A stretch of DNA of 64,000 nt from Actinomyces sp. (GCF_030524025.1 NZ_JAUNHI010000005.1:50640-114639), one strand, 5' to 3'. Shown: positions 8,769-18,491, numbered from the stretch's first letter. Notes: a model not told the origin generated them from the letters alone. A program made the numbers and translations.

Positions 8769-11700
8769 ATGGTGCGTTTTCAGTTCTTGCAGCCCCAGCG
8801 GAGCCCCCAATGCCCCCGAAGTCCCCGGAGCCCACGGGGCGGGGCCGCGCGCCACCGCCTGGCGATCCTGGCGGTGCTGGCCGTCGTCCTGCCCCTGACG
8901 GTGCAGGTCGCCGCCCCGATGGCCGCGGCGGCCCCCGCCTCGGTCACCCTCGTCGGCAGCCTCCAGAGCGAGCTGGGCTGCGCCGAGGACTGGGACCCGG
9001 CCTGTGCCGCCACCGCCATGACCGACCCCGACGCCGATGGCCGGTACACGATGACGACGGTGGTGCCCGCGGGCTCCTGGGAGTTCAAGGTGGCCCTCGA
9101 TGGGGGCTGGGCCGTGTCCTATGGCGCCGACGGCGTCCAGGACGGAGCCAACATCCCCCTGCGCCTGGCCGTGGACTCCGAGCTGACCCTCAGCTGGGAC
9201 GCCGAGTCCCACCGCGTCGCGGTGAGCAGCCCCTCCCTGGCGGGCGACTACGACCCGGCGTCGGACGCCGCGCTCGTGGCCGACCCGGTCCGCCAGGGCA
9301 CGGATGAGACCTTCTACTTCGTCCTGACCGACCGTTTCGCCAACGGCGACCCCTCCAATGACGCCGGTGGCCTGGTCGGCGGGCCCGAGGTCACCGGCCT
9401 GGACCCCACGAACAAGGGCTACTACCACGGCGGGGACATCGCCGGGATCATCGAGCACCTCGACTACATCCAGTCCCTGGGCACCACCGCCATCTGGCTG
9501 ACCCCCTCCTTCACCAACAGGCCTGTCCAGGGCACCGGCGAGAACGCCTCGGCCGGCTATCACGGATACTGGACCACCGACTTCACAAGCATCGACCCGC
9601 ACCTGGGCGGCAACGAGTCGCTGGCCGCCCTGCGCGACGCCCTCCACGCCAGGGGGATGAAGCTCTACCTCGACATCATCACCAACCACACCGCCGACCT
9701 CATCGACTACGCCGAGGGTCAGTACTCCTACGTCGACACGGCCACCGCCCCCTACACGGACGCCGCCGGCAACGTCGTCGACATCTCGGCGGCGGCCGGC
9801 TCTCCCGACTTCCCGACGCTCGACCCGGCGACCTCCTTCCCCTACACCCCGGTGCGCACCGGTGAGGTCACCCCCGATGTCCTCAACGACGTGTCCCTCT
9901 ACCACAACCGGGGCGACTCGACGTGGACGGGGGAGTCGGTCACCATGGGCGACTTCGTGGGTCTCGACGACCTCATGACCGAGGACCCGCGGGTCGTGGC
10001 CGCCTTCGAGGACATTTACACCAGCTGGATGGACTTCGGTGTCGACGGCTTCCGCATCGACACGGTCAAGCACGTCAACATGGAGTTCTGGCAGTCCTGG
10101 ACCGCGACGGTCGACGAGCACGCCGCCGCCACCAACCCCGACTTCTTCACCTTCGGTGAGGTCTACGACGCCGACGCGCGCAAGCTGAGCCCCTACGTGC
10201 GCACCACCGGCATGGACGCCACCCTCGACTTCGCCTTCCAGTCCGCCGCGGTGGGCTTCGCCAAGGGGTACTCCGCCCAGGGACTGTCGGGCATGTTCGC
10301 CACAGACGACTACTACACGACCCCCACGACGAGCGCCGCCGGCCTGCCCACCTTCCTGGGCAACCACGACATGGGGCGCGTCGGCTACCTCCTGGCGGGC
10401 GGCACGGGCGGGCAGGAGACGCTGCGCCGCGACCAGCTGGCCCACTCGCTCATGTTCCTCACCCGCGGCCAGCCGGTCGTCTACTACGGGGACGAGCAGG
10501 GCTTCGCCGGCGCGGGCGATGGCTCGGACAAGAACGCGCGCCAGGACATGTTCGCCACGCAGGTCGCCGAGTACGCCGACCAGCCGCTGGTCGACGGCGC
10601 GACGGCCGGCGCCACCGACCGCTACGACACCTCCTCGCCGCTCTACCAGCACATCTCGCGGCTGGCGGCCCTGCGCGCCGCGCACCCGGCCCTGTCCACC
10701 GGCTCCCAGGTCGAGCTCTACGCCGAGGACGGCGCCGGGGTCTACACCTTCGCCCGGGTCGACCGGGACGAGAAGATCGAGCACCTCGTGGCCCTCAACA
10801 ACGCCGACGAGGAGCGCACCGTCACCCTGACCACGCTCACCCCCGGCGCCACCTACTCGTCGCTGTACGGCGACCACGCCCCGGTCACCGCCGACGCCCA
10901 GGGCTCGGTCACGCTGACCGTCCCGGCCCTGGGTGCGGTGGTCCTCGTCGCCGACCGCACCGTGGCGGCCGGTTCGCCGACGGTGACCCTGACCAACGCC
11001 GAGGGGGCCGCCCTGAGCGGGGCGACCGCCGAGGTGGCGGCCACCACCACCCCCCACCGGTGGGCGGAGACCACGTTCTCCTACCGCGAGCTCGGCACCC
11101 AGGAGTGGACCACCCTGGGCACGGCCGAGGACACGAGCCCGCGGGTCTTCGCCGACGTGACCGGCCTGCCCACGGGGACGGTCATCGAGCTGCGCGCGGT
11201 GACCACGGACGCGGCGGGCAACCGGGTGGCCGACTCCGCCCTGGCCGTTGTCGGCGCCAACCTGAGCGGCACGGCGCCCGCCACCGACCCCGCCGCCGGG
11301 GTGACTGTCCCGGGAAGCCACAACACGGCGATGGGCTGCCCTGGCGACTGGCAGCCGGACTGTGCCGCCGCGGCCCTCAGCCTCGATCCTGCGACTGGCC
11401 TGTACTCCGGGTCCTTCGACCTGCCCGCGGGCACCTACGAGTACAAGGTCGCCATCGGGGGCAGCTGGGAGGTCAACTACGGCGCCGACGGCGTGGCCGA
11501 TGGCCCCAACATCAGCTACACGACCTCCGGCGGAACGGTCACCTTCTTCTACGACCCGGTCAGCCACCGGGTGTGGCATGAGATCGGCTCGACCCCGCCA
11601 ACGGCCACGCCGACAACGGAACCGAGCGCAACGGCCAGTGCCGAACCGAGCGTGACGGCCAGCCCGTCAGCCGATCCGAGCGCGACGGCCACGGCCACTG

Positions 11701-11948
11701 GCGAACCGAGCGTCACGGCCGGCTCGACGTCCGGCTCGGGCACCGGCCCCACGACGGGTGCCGATCCGGCTGCGAGCGACGGCGCGACGGTGACCGTGCA
11801 GGTGGGGGTCAGTGCGCCGCCGGCCCCGTCGGGCAGCTCGACTCGGGCCGGTGGCCTGGCGCGCACCGGCCCGCCGGCGGTGCCGCTGCTGCTGGCGGCC
11901 GGATCGCTGGTGGCGGGCAGGATTACCGCCATCCGTCGCCGGTCCTGA
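8769..11948 (+). CDS. Secreted, wall-anchored GH13 alpha-amylase-type enzyme with two X25 modules
   Basis: A 1059-aa glycoside hydrolase family 13 enzyme acting on starch or glycogen outside the cell. Order: basic N-region and signal peptide (cleavage near AAAAPAS), an X25-like pullulanase-associated module (about residues 57-155), a GH13 barrel (about 180-640), a beta-rich segment, a second X25-like module (about 845-935), a Ser/Thr/Pro linker, then the sorting signal. Catalytic regions are all present: DIITNHT, GFRIDTVKH (nucleophile Asp near 430), FTFGEVYD (Glu near 460) and NHDMGR. LARTG at 1030-1034, a hydrophobic stretch and terminal RRRS fit an LAxTG signal for a class E sortase. The start could be ATG 8769 or the adjacent GTG 8772, which is better spaced from AAGGAG. 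Exact specificity (amylase or amylopullulanase) is unresolved. Confidence 0.88.
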   Translation: MVRFQFLQPQRSPQCPRSPRSPRGGAARHRLAILAVLAVVLPLTVQVAAPMAAAAPASVTLVGSLQSELGCAEDWDPACAATAMTDPDADGRYTMTTVVPAGSWEFKVALDGGWAVSYGADGVQDGANIPLRLAVDSELTLSWDAESHRVAVSSPSLAGDYDPASDAALVADPVRQGTDETFYFVLTDRFANGDPSNDAGGLVGGPEVTGLDPTNKGYYHGGDIAGIIEHLDYIQSLGTTAIWLTPSFTNRPVQGTGENASAGYHGYWTTDFTSIDPHLGGNESLAALRDALHARGMKLYLDIITNHTADLIDYAEGQYSYVDTATAPYTDAAGNVVDISAAAGSPDFPTLDPATSFPYTPVRTGEVTPDVLNDVSLYHNRGDSTWTGESVTMGDFVGLDDLMTEDPRVVAAFEDIYTSWMDFGVDGFRIDTVKHVNMEFWQSWTATVDEHAAATNPDFFTFGEVYDADARKLSPYVRTTGMDATLDFAFQSAAVGFAKGYSAQGLSGMFATDDYYTTPTTSAAGLPTFLGNHDMGRVGYLLAGGTGGQETLRRDQLAHSLMFLTRGQPVVYYGDEQGFAGAGDGSDKNARQDMFATQVAEYADQPLVDGATAGATDRYDTSSPLYQHISRLAALRAAHPALSTGSQVELYAEDGAGVYTFARVDRDEKIEHLVALNNADEERTVTLTTLTPGATYSSLYGDHAPVTADAQGSVTLTVPALGAVVLVADRTVAAGSPTVTLTNAEGAALSGATAEVAATTTPHRWAETTFSYRELGTQEWTTLGTAEDTSPRVFADVTGLPTGTVIELRAVTTDAAGNRVADSALAVVGANLSGTAPATDPAAGVTVPGSHNTAMGCPGDWQPDCAAAALSLDPATGLYSGSFDLPAGTYEYKVAIGGSWEVNYGADGVADGPNISYTTSGGTVTFFYDPVSHRVWHEIGSTPPTATPTTEPSATASAEPSVTASPSADPSATATATGEPSVTAGSTSGSGTGPTTGADPAASDGATVTVQVGVSAPPAPSGSSTRAGGLARTGPPAVPLLLAAGSLVAGRITAIRRRS

Positions 11949-11963
11949 GGCGGCCGGATCTCA

Positions 11964-11995
11964 CGGGGCGCCGGGTACCACGACCCGGCGCCCCG
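11964..11995 (+). terminator. Strong hairpin after the amylase gene
   Basis: A 13-bp perfect stem, CGGGGCGCCGGGT paired with ACCCGGCGCCCCG, around a 6-base loop, 15 bases past the amylase stop, followed by TTGCT. It is likely an intrinsic terminator, though without a full U-tract, as is common at this G+C. Confidence 0.7.
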
Positions 11996-12231
11996 TTGCT
12001 GGCCCGCGCCTCGTGCGTCACAGCGGCCGCCGTGCGGGCCGGGCTTGACCCACCCTGTCACACCTTCGCTGTTATGTGCATCACAGGCGAGGGTGGGTGG
12101 GGACGACTCCGCCCGGCCCGGCCGCCTCGGTGGAGAAGGCCGAATCGTCTGGTGGCGGATAGTCCCTTTGGGTCCTGGTGCCCCGGCGCCCGCCGTGACA
12201 GGCTGGTGACAGGAATGAGGAAGGCGATCCG

Positions 12232-15090
12232 ATGACGACCAGTTCGCGAACCTGCGGCGAGGACTACGCCCACCACGACGCCCCGGTGCGCCACGACCTG
12301 CCTGGCGCCGGGGAGTTGCGCGCCCACTGGGTGACCGAGACGATCCTCGCCTGGCCGCCCGAGCTGCTGCCCGCCGCGGTCGCCTCCGAGGAGCTGCGCT
12401 CCGGCCAGGAGTGCCAGGCGCTCGCGGACCTCCCGGTCACCTTCGGGCTGGTCGCCGCCCCCGATGGCGGTGCGCGGGTGGTCGAGGGGATGCTCGAGCG
12501 CGGCGCCTACGTCATGGAGATCCCCTTGACTGTCCGGGGTCTGCTTGAGGACGAGCTGGGGGAGCCGGCGATGACCGCCTACCCGGCGCTGCGCGGTTAC
12601 ATCGCCCTGTCGGTGGAGGACAACGGCCAGCGCCTCAGCCGTGAGGACGTCGAGGCCCTGCTCATGGGCCAGCTCGCCGTCGTCCAACGCACGACCGCCT
12701 CGACCGGCGGCTGGATCACGGCCATCACCGGTGTTCAGATCGGCCTGGTCATCGACCATCTTTACGGGGAGGCGGCCTCCCGCGACGGCTCGGCGCCGCT
12801 GGGGGTGACCTGGCAGGACCCTGGCACGCCCGAGGCACGCCCCTCCTTCGCCCTGTGGGCGCCGACCGCCCGCGCCGCCACCCTGCTGGCCTGGCCGACA
12901 CCCGACCCCACCGGCTCGGTGCCCCTCGTGGAGGGCGAGCCGGTGCGCGTGCCCGCGACCCGTCGGCCCGACGGCCGCTGGGAGGTCGACGCCGAGCGCG
13001 CCGGGGCCGCCGGGGTGGGGGCCGGCAGCCAGTACCTGTGGGAGGTGCGCGTCTTCGTGCCCTCGACCGGCCGGGTCGAGCTCAATGTCGTCACCGACCC
13101 GTACTCGCGGGCCCTGACCGTCGACTCGCGCCGCTCGGTGGCTGTCGACCTGGACCGCAGGGACCTGCGGCCCTCGTCGTGGCGCTCCAACCTCAACCCG
13201 GTGGTCGTCTCGGACTCCGCCCGGGCCATCTACGAGCTGCACGTGCGGGACTTCTCCGCGGTGGACCAGTCCGTCCCCGCCCGGATGCGGGGGACCTACT
13301 CGGCCTTCACCATCGATTCCGACGGCACCCGACACCTGCGGGCCCTGACCTCGGCCGGGATCGACACCCTCCACCTCCTGCCGACCTTCGACTTCTCCTC
13401 GGTGCCCGAGGAGCGCGCCAACCAGAGGGTCCCCGCCGTCCCCACCGACGCCTCCCCCTTCTCCCGCCGCCCGCAGGCGGCCGTGGCGGCGGTGGCCGAC
13501 CGGGACGCCTACAACTGGGGCTACGACCCCCTCCACTGGATGGCCCCCGAGGGCTCCTACGCCCGCGCCGGCCACCAGGACGGCGGGGCGCGCGTCGTGG
13601 AGTTCCGCGAGATGGTCGGCGCGTTGCACGGCATGGGCCTCCAGGTGGTCCTCGACCAGGTCTTCAACCACACGGCCGGGGCGGGGCAGGAGGAGCACTC
13701 CGTGCTCGACAAGGTCGTTCCCGGCTACTACCACCGTCTCGACGCGGTCGGGGCCATCGAGATGTCCACCTGCTGCAACAACGTCGCCACCGAGCGGCTC
13801 ATGGCCGAAAGGCTCATGATCGACGCCTGCGTGTCCTGGGTGGTCGACTACCGGGTCGACGGATTCCGCTTCGACCTCATGGGCTACCACTCGGTCGACA
13901 CGATGGCCCGCCTCCAGGCCGCCCTCGACGACATCAGCGACGACGCCGTGGGGCACCGGATCCTGCTCTACGGCGAGGGCTGGAACATGGGTGAGGTCGC
14001 GGACAACGCCCTGTTCCGCCAGGCCGTCCAGGGCCAGGTGGGCGGCCTGGGCATCGGCACCTTCAACGACCGGCTCCGCGACGCCGTCCACGGCGGCGAC
14101 CACTTCGACGTCGACCTGCGCATCGGCCAGGGCTTCGGCACCGGGGCCCTGACAGACCCCAACGGGGCCGATGACCGCTCCGAGCGGGAAGTCCGCAACG
14201 ACCTCGCCTGGCGCACCGAGTTGGTGTGCCTGGGGCTGGCCGGCAACCTGCGGCTCATGGAGCTGCGCGGCTCCGACGGCGCCCGGCGCCTGGGCGAGGA
14301 GTTCCACTACGGTAACGCCGTGGCCGCCTACGGGCTGGAGCCGGTGGACTCGGTCAACTACGTGTGCGCCCACGACGACGAGACGCTCTTCGACGTCCTG
14401 GCCTACAAGCTTCCCCTGACGACCTCGATGGCCGACCGGGTGCGGATGAACACGCTGTGCCTGGCCGTACCCGCCCTCGGGCAGTCCCCGTGCTTCTGGG
14501 CGGCCGGCGCCGAGCTGCTGCGCTCGAAGTCCCTCGACACCGACTCCTACGACTCCGGGGACCACTACAACGCCATCGACTGGAGCGGCCGGGACAACGG
14601 CTGGGGCCGCGGCCTGCCCCCCGCCCAGCGCAACTTCGAGGCCTGGGTCATCCAGGCCGACCTCCTCCGGCACGACGAGCTGCGGCCCACCCCCCAGGAC
14701 ATCGCCACCGCCCGGGAGGCGGCGCTCGACCTGCTGCGCCTGCGTCACTCCACGCCGCTGCTGTCCCTGGGGTCGGCGGCCCTCATCCGCGAGCGCGTGT
14801 CCTTCCCCTGCGCCGGGCCGGAGGCCACCCCGGGAGTGGTCGTCATGGTCGTCGACGACGGCGCTGGGGAGGCCGATATCGACCCCGCCCTCGACGGGGT
14901 CCTCGTCGTCCTCAACGCCACGCCCCATGCCGTTGAGCAGCGGGTCGAGGCGCTGGTCGGACGCTACTTCGAGCTGAGCGAGGTCCAGGAGGCCGGGTCG
15001 GACCCCGTGGTTCGGGGCACGACCTTCGACGCTGGCACCGGAACGGTGACCGTCCCCGCCCGCACCGTGGCCGTCCTCGTCGAGCGCTGA
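12232..15090 (+). CDS. pulA: Type I pullulanase, no signal peptide
   Basis: A 952-aa type I pullulanase, which cleaves alpha-1,6 branches of pullulan or branched maltodextrins. The type I hallmark YNWGYDP is at about residue 427. GH13 regions are VVLDQVFNHT, GFRFDLMGYH (nucleophile Asp near 548), LLYGEGWN (Glu near 582) and CAHDDETL (Asp near 713). An N-terminal domain and a CBM48-like domain (about 190-320) precede the barrel. There is no signal peptide or sorting motif, so it should act in the cytoplasm on imported oligosaccharides, complementing the wall-anchored amylase immediately upstream. A strong hairpin between the two genes suggests separate transcripts. ATG 12232 is preceded by a weak AGGAAGG. 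C-terminal residues form a beta-sandwich as usual. Confidence 0.93.
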   Translation: MTTSSRTCGEDYAHHDAPVRHDLPGAGELRAHWVTETILAWPPELLPAAVASEELRSGQECQALADLPVTFGLVAAPDGGARVVEGMLERGAYVMEIPLTVRGLLEDELGEPAMTAYPALRGYIALSVEDNGQRLSREDVEALLMGQLAVVQRTTASTGGWITAITGVQIGLVIDHLYGEAASRDGSAPLGVTWQDPGTPEARPSFALWAPTARAATLLAWPTPDPTGSVPLVEGEPVRVPATRRPDGRWEVDAERAGAAGVGAGSQYLWEVRVFVPSTGRVELNVVTDPYSRALTVDSRRSVAVDLDRRDLRPSSWRSNLNPVVVSDSARAIYELHVRDFSAVDQSVPARMRGTYSAFTIDSDGTRHLRALTSAGIDTLHLLPTFDFSSVPEERANQRVPAVPTDASPFSRRPQAAVAAVADRDAYNWGYDPLHWMAPEGSYARAGHQDGGARVVEFREMVGALHGMGLQVVLDQVFNHTAGAGQEEHSVLDKVVPGYYHRLDAVGAIEMSTCCNNVATERLMAERLMIDACVSWVVDYRVDGFRFDLMGYHSVDTMARLQAALDDISDDAVGHRILLYGEGWNMGEVADNALFRQAVQGQVGGLGIGTFNDRLRDAVHGGDHFDVDLRIGQGFGTGALTDPNGADDRSEREVRNDLAWRTELVCLGLAGNLRLMELRGSDGARRLGEEFHYGNAVAAYGLEPVDSVNYVCAHDDETLFDVLAYKLPLTTSMADRVRMNTLCLAVPALGQSPCFWAAGAELLRSKSLDTDSYDSGDHYNAIDWSGRDNGWGRGLPPAQRNFEAWVIQADLLRHDELRPTPQDIATAREAALDLLRLRHSTPLLSLGSAALIRERVSFPCAGPEATPGVVVMVVDDGAGEADIDPALDGVLVVLNATPHAVEQRVEALVGRYFELSEVQEAGSDPVVRGTTFDAGTGTVTVPARTVAVLVER

Positions 15091-15134
15091 CCGGCGGTCG
15101 CCGGGATGGCCGTCCGGGCCCGGGCGGCGCCGCC

Positions 15135-15929
15135 TCAGCGGGCGTCGGCGAGCAGGTCCTCCAAAGCGACGACGCCGGTGCGCAGCGCCAGGAGGACCAG
15201 CTGGACCCGGTCGCGTGAACCGGTCTTGGCCAGCAGGTGGGACACGTGGGTCTTGACCGTCGGCATCGACAGCCACAGGCGGTCGCAGATCTCCTGGTTG
15301 GTCAGGCCCTTGGCGATGAGCACGAGCACCTCGTGCTCCCGCTCGGTCACCTCGGCCAGGCCAGTCGCGCCGGTCTCCTCTGCCCAGCTGCCCGGCCCCG
15401 CCACTGCGGGACGGCGGGCGCCCTCCTCGGTTCTGGGCCCCGGCCCCGCCGTCCCGCTCCGCGAGCCCGGCGGGCCGTGGCCGGAGGCGGTGGCCCGCCC
15501 GTCGAGCGCGGCGGAGTGCAGCGCGGCTACGAGCCGGCGGGTCGGCCCGGGGGAGACCACCGAGTCCCCCCGGTGCACGGTGCGGATGGCGGCGACGAGC
15601 TCGTCGGGGGGCGTCGACTTGAGGAGGAACCCGCAGGCTCCGGCCTCGATGGCCCCCAGGACGTAGCCGTCGGTGTCGAAGGTCGTCAGGATGACGATGC
15701 GTCCGCGCGCCCCCGCCTCGATCAGCGCCCGGGTGGCGCTCAGACCGTCCATGCCCGGCATCTGCACGTCCAGGAGCAGGACGTCGACGGGATCCGAGGC
15801 GTTGAGGCGCACGGCCTGCGCGCCGTCGGCGGCCCGCCACACGACCTCGATGCCCTCCTGGGCGCCCAGCAGCATGGCGAGCCCCGCGCTGAACAGAGGC
15901 TCGTCATCGGCCATCCCCACCCGGATCAT
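15135..15929 (-). CDS. NarL/LuxR-type response regulator
   Basis: A 264-aa two-component response regulator. The receiver domain has acidic pair Asp8-Asp9, phosphoacceptor Asp54 in LLLDVQMPGMDG and the conserved Lys in FLLKSTPP. The C-terminal LuxR helix-turn-helix reads TNQEICDRLWLSMPTVKTHV. A Gly/Pro/Arg-rich linker of about 40 residues separates the two, longer than usual. ATG 15929 overlaps the kinase stop by four bases (ATGA), so the pair is translationally coupled. Its target is probably the divergent ABC transporter, through the 40-bp palindrome between the kinase and the ABC ATPase. Confidence 0.92.
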   Translation of the reverse strand: MIRVGMADDEPLFSAGLAMLLGAQEGIEVVWRAADGAQAVRLNASDPVDVLLLDVQMPGMDGLSATRALIEAGARGRIVILTTFDTDGYVLGAIEAGACGFLLKSTPPDELVAAIRTVHRGDSVVSPGPTRRLVAALHSAALDGRATASGHGPPGSRSGTAGPGPRTEEGARRPAVAGPGSWAEETGATGLAEVTEREHEVLVLIAKGLTNQEICDRLWLSMPTVKTHVSHLLAKTGSRDRVQLVLLALRTGVVALEDLLADAR

Positions 15930-17329
15930 GACCCCGCCCCCGCCGGGACCGCGGCCAGGACCCGCCAGCCGGACCCGCCCTCCCGAGGGCCCGCGATGAG
16001 GCACCCGCCGATGGCCTTGACCCGTCCGCTCATCGACTCCAACCCGTAGCCGCGCCGGGGCTGGGGTGGGACGGCACCGGCGGGCGCCGCGTGTGCCGCG
16101 GTGGCGGAAGCGATTCGGCCCGGCGCGGTGACCACCGGCGCGGTGGCTGCGGGGGCGGCGCTGTCGGCGGCCGGGGCCCCGTTGCTCACCTCCACCTCAA
16201 GGCGGGTGCTGGTCGCCCGGGCCTCGACGCGGGCGGGACTGCCCGGGGCGTGGCGGGCCACGTTGGTCAGGGCCTCGCGCACGACCTCGTGGAGGACCCG
16301 GCCCGCCTCCTCGGGCGCCGCCGCGCTCACCTCGAGACCGAGGCCGACCTCCATCCCGGCGTCACGGAAGGTCGACACGAGGGCGGGCAGCTCGTCGAGC
16401 CCCGGGCGCGCCGGAGCCGCGGTCCCCGCCGGGACCTGCTGGGCGGCGAGGCTCTGGACCGGGGCGTCCGCCGTCGTCGGCCCCACGCCCTGCCGGGTGT
16501 GCCGGGCCTGGGGGACCGGCTCGGTCCCGGGTGCGGCCCCGAGGTGTCCGTCCTCCCCGGGGGCGTCCTCGCGCAGGACGTCGATGAGCGCCCGGACCTC
16601 CTCGACGCTGCGGCGGGCCGTGCCGCCGATGACGGCCAGGGCCTCCTGCGCCGCGTCCGGGTCGGTGCGCAGCACCGCCTGGGCCCCGGCGGCCTGCATC
16701 CCGATGACCGCCAGGGAGTGCCCGAGCAGGTCGTGGACGTCTCGTGCGATCCGGGTGCGCTCGCGGGAGACGGCCAGGCGCCGCTCGGTGTCCTGCTGCG
16801 CCTGGAGCATCTCGGCGCGCTCGATCGCCTGCTCGACCCGCTCGCGCGCCCGGCGCCGGGCGGCTCCGGCCAGGGCGGCCGTTGTCAGGATGCTCCAGGC
16901 GGTGACTAGGATGATGAAGCCCTGCAGCGGGGTGCGGGCCTCAACGCTTATCCACGGCAGCACGCGGGCGATCGCGGGGAGGGCCCCGAGGTAGAGGGCC
17001 GCCAGGACCAGCCACCGCCAGGGCGAGGACAGGCGGGACTGGGTCGTCCACGCCGCCAGGGCCGCCAGGACCAGCATCATGACGCTGGGCTGGGCGAAGG
17101 CGGCGAGGTGGACGGCCAGGACCAGGCCGAGGACGACGACGACAGTCAGGGGCGCCCGTGAGCGGGCGAGCACGGCCAGCGCGGCGACGACGATGAGTGC
17201 CGCCCACACGGGGGTCACGGTCGAGGCGGGCAGCCAGGCGGCGGCCTGGGGCGCGGACAGCCAGGCCCCCACGGAGATGAGGGCGGCGGCGATGACGTCG
17301 GGCACCGCCGGCAGGGGGAGGGAGCGCAT
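15926..17329 (-). CDS. NarL-family sensor histidine kinase
   Basis: A 467-aa membrane sensor kinase with five or six N-terminal membrane segments (about residues 8-165) and almost no extracytoplasmic domain, so it may sense within the membrane. The HisKA_3 phosphoacceptor block is ARDVHDLLGHSLAVIGMQ. The ATPase domain has the N-box EALTNVARHA, then an Ala/Pro-rich low-complexity insertion of about 45 residues before the G-box RRGYGLESM. That insertion, and another in the dimerisation-ATPase linker, make the protein longer than typical relatives. Start ATG 17329 lies 24 bases from the 40-bp palindrome. Together with the regulator and the divergent ABC genes it resembles antibiotic- or bacteriocin-responsive detoxification modules. 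Confidence 0.9.
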   Translation of the reverse strand: MRSLPLPAVPDVIAAALISVGAWLSAPQAAAWLPASTVTPVWAALIVVAALAVLARSRAPLTVVVVLGLVLAVHLAAFAQPSVMMLVLAALAAWTTQSRLSSPWRWLVLAALYLGALPAIARVLPWISVEARTPLQGFIILVTAWSILTTAALAGAARRRARERVEQAIERAEMLQAQQDTERRLAVSRERTRIARDVHDLLGHSLAVIGMQAAGAQAVLRTDPDAAQEALAVIGGTARRSVEEVRALIDVLREDAPGEDGHLGAAPGTEPVPQARHTRQGVGPTTADAPVQSLAAQQVPAGTAAPARPGLDELPALVSTFRDAGMEVGLGLEVSAAAPEEAGRVLHEVVREALTNVARHAPGSPARVEARATSTRLEVEVSNGAPAADSAAPAATAPVVTAPGRIASATAAHAAPAGAVPPQPRRGYGLESMSGRVKAIGGCLIAGPREGGSGWRVLAAVPAGAGS

Positions 17330-17352
17330 GGCGCCACCGTAGGGGCGGGGAG

Positions 17353-17392
17353 CGCCTGCGGGCGTCATACCCGGGTATGACGCCCGCAGGCG
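17353..17392. promoter_or_regulatory. 40-bp perfect palindrome between kinase and ABC genes
   Basis: Every base from 17353 to 17392 pairs in a perfect inverted repeat with no loop; the core is GTCATACCCGGGTATGAC, flanked by GC-rich arms. It lies in the 130-bp gap between the divergent kinase and ABC ATPase starts, so I infer an operator for the response regulator acting on both. A cruciform or terminator-like function is the alternative. Confidence 0.75.
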
Positions 17393-17459
17393 GCATCTCG
17401 GGTCAGGTCCAGACCCGGGTTCGATGAGCCGCGCCGACGGTGCCCAGGAGCCTGGGGCC

Positions 17460-18491
17460 ATGAGCACCTCAGCACTGCCGGCCATGAGCCCGGCGAGTCC
17501 TCCTACCGATGCGAGCGCATGGCGGTCGGAGCCCGGCCCCGCGGGCTCCGACCGGACAACCCTCGACCTGGCGGTGGCCACCCACGACCTGACGAAGACT
17601 TTCGCCGACCGGCACGGTGGGCGCACCGTCGTCGACTCCCTGAACCTGGCGGTCCCGCGCGGCACCGTCTACGGCTTCCTGGGCCCCAACGGCTCGGGCA
17701 AGTCGACGACCATGAAGATGATCCTCGGGCTGCTGTCCCCCACCCGTGGCTCGATCGCCGTCATGGGCCGGCCACTGACCCCCGCCACCCGCTCGGGGCT
17801 CATGGCGATGACCGGCTCCCTTATCGAGAATCCCCCCGGTTACGGCCACCTCACCGGCATGCAGAACATGAGGATTGTCCAGAGGATGCTGGGGCTGAGC
17901 GATGCCCAGATCGACCGGGCGCTCGGACTCGTGCGCTTGACCGAGCACCGCGATCGGCTTGTGCGCACCTACTCCCTGGGCATGAAGCAGCGCCTGGGCG
18001 TAGCCATCGCCCTGGCCCGCGAGCCGCGCCTGCTCGTCCTCGACGAGCCCACCAACGGTCTGGACCCCGCGGGGATCGAGGAGATCCGCAGCCTTCTGGT
18101 CGCCCTCGCCGGCCAAGGCGTGAGCGTCATGATCTCCAGCCACCTGCTCGATGAGGTCGACCGGATGGCCTCGGTCCTGGGGGTGCTGTCCGCCGGACGA
18201 CTCGTCTTCCAGGGCACCCGCGCCGCCCTCATGGAGCGCTCCGTGCCCGACCTCGTCCTCGTCACGCCGGATGCCTCGGCGATCACCCCCGACCTCCTGG
18301 CCGGCCTGGGGGCCGGGCCCGTCACGGCGTGCGCCGACGGGCTGAGGGTCCCCGGCCTGGGGGTCGACGCCGCAGCCGAGCTGGTCCGCCGCCTGGCCTA
18401 TGCCGGCGTCCCCGTCCACGAGTTGCGCCGCGAGCCGCGCAGCCTCGAGGAGGTCTTCATGGACCTCACCGGCCGAGGAGGTGCGCTGTGA
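17460..18491 (+). CDS. ABC transporter ATPase, BcrA/LanF-like
   Basis: A 343-aa ABC ATPase of the bacitracin/lantibiotic-immunity type. Walker A is GPNGSGKST, followed by a block typical of BcrA/LanF relatives (SLIENPPGYGHLTGMQNM), the signature YSLGMKQR, Walker B LLVLDEPTNGLDPAG and a switch His in ISSHLLDEV. The C-terminal 90 residues are the usual regulatory extension. The start is taken at ATG 17460, with AGGAG nine bases upstream; ATG 17424 is also in frame. It overlaps the permease by one base. Probable role: expelling a peptide or membrane-bound antimicrobial, induced through the divergent two-component system. Confidence 0.88.
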   Translation: MSTSALPAMSPASPPTDASAWRSEPGPAGSDRTTLDLAVATHDLTKTFADRHGGRTVVDSLNLAVPRGTVYGFLGPNGSGKSTTMKMILGLLSPTRGSIAVMGRPLTPATRSGLMAMTGSLIENPPGYGHLTGMQNMRIVQRMLGLSDAQIDRALGLVRLTEHRDRLVRTYSLGMKQRLGVAIALAREPRLLVLDEPTNGLDPAGIEEIRSLLVALAGQGVSVMISSHLLDEVDRMASVLGVLSAGRLVFQGTRAALMERSVPDLVLVTPDASAITPDLLAGLGAGPVTACADGLRVPGLGVDAAAELVRRLAYAGVPVHELRREPRSLEEVFMDLTGRGGAL

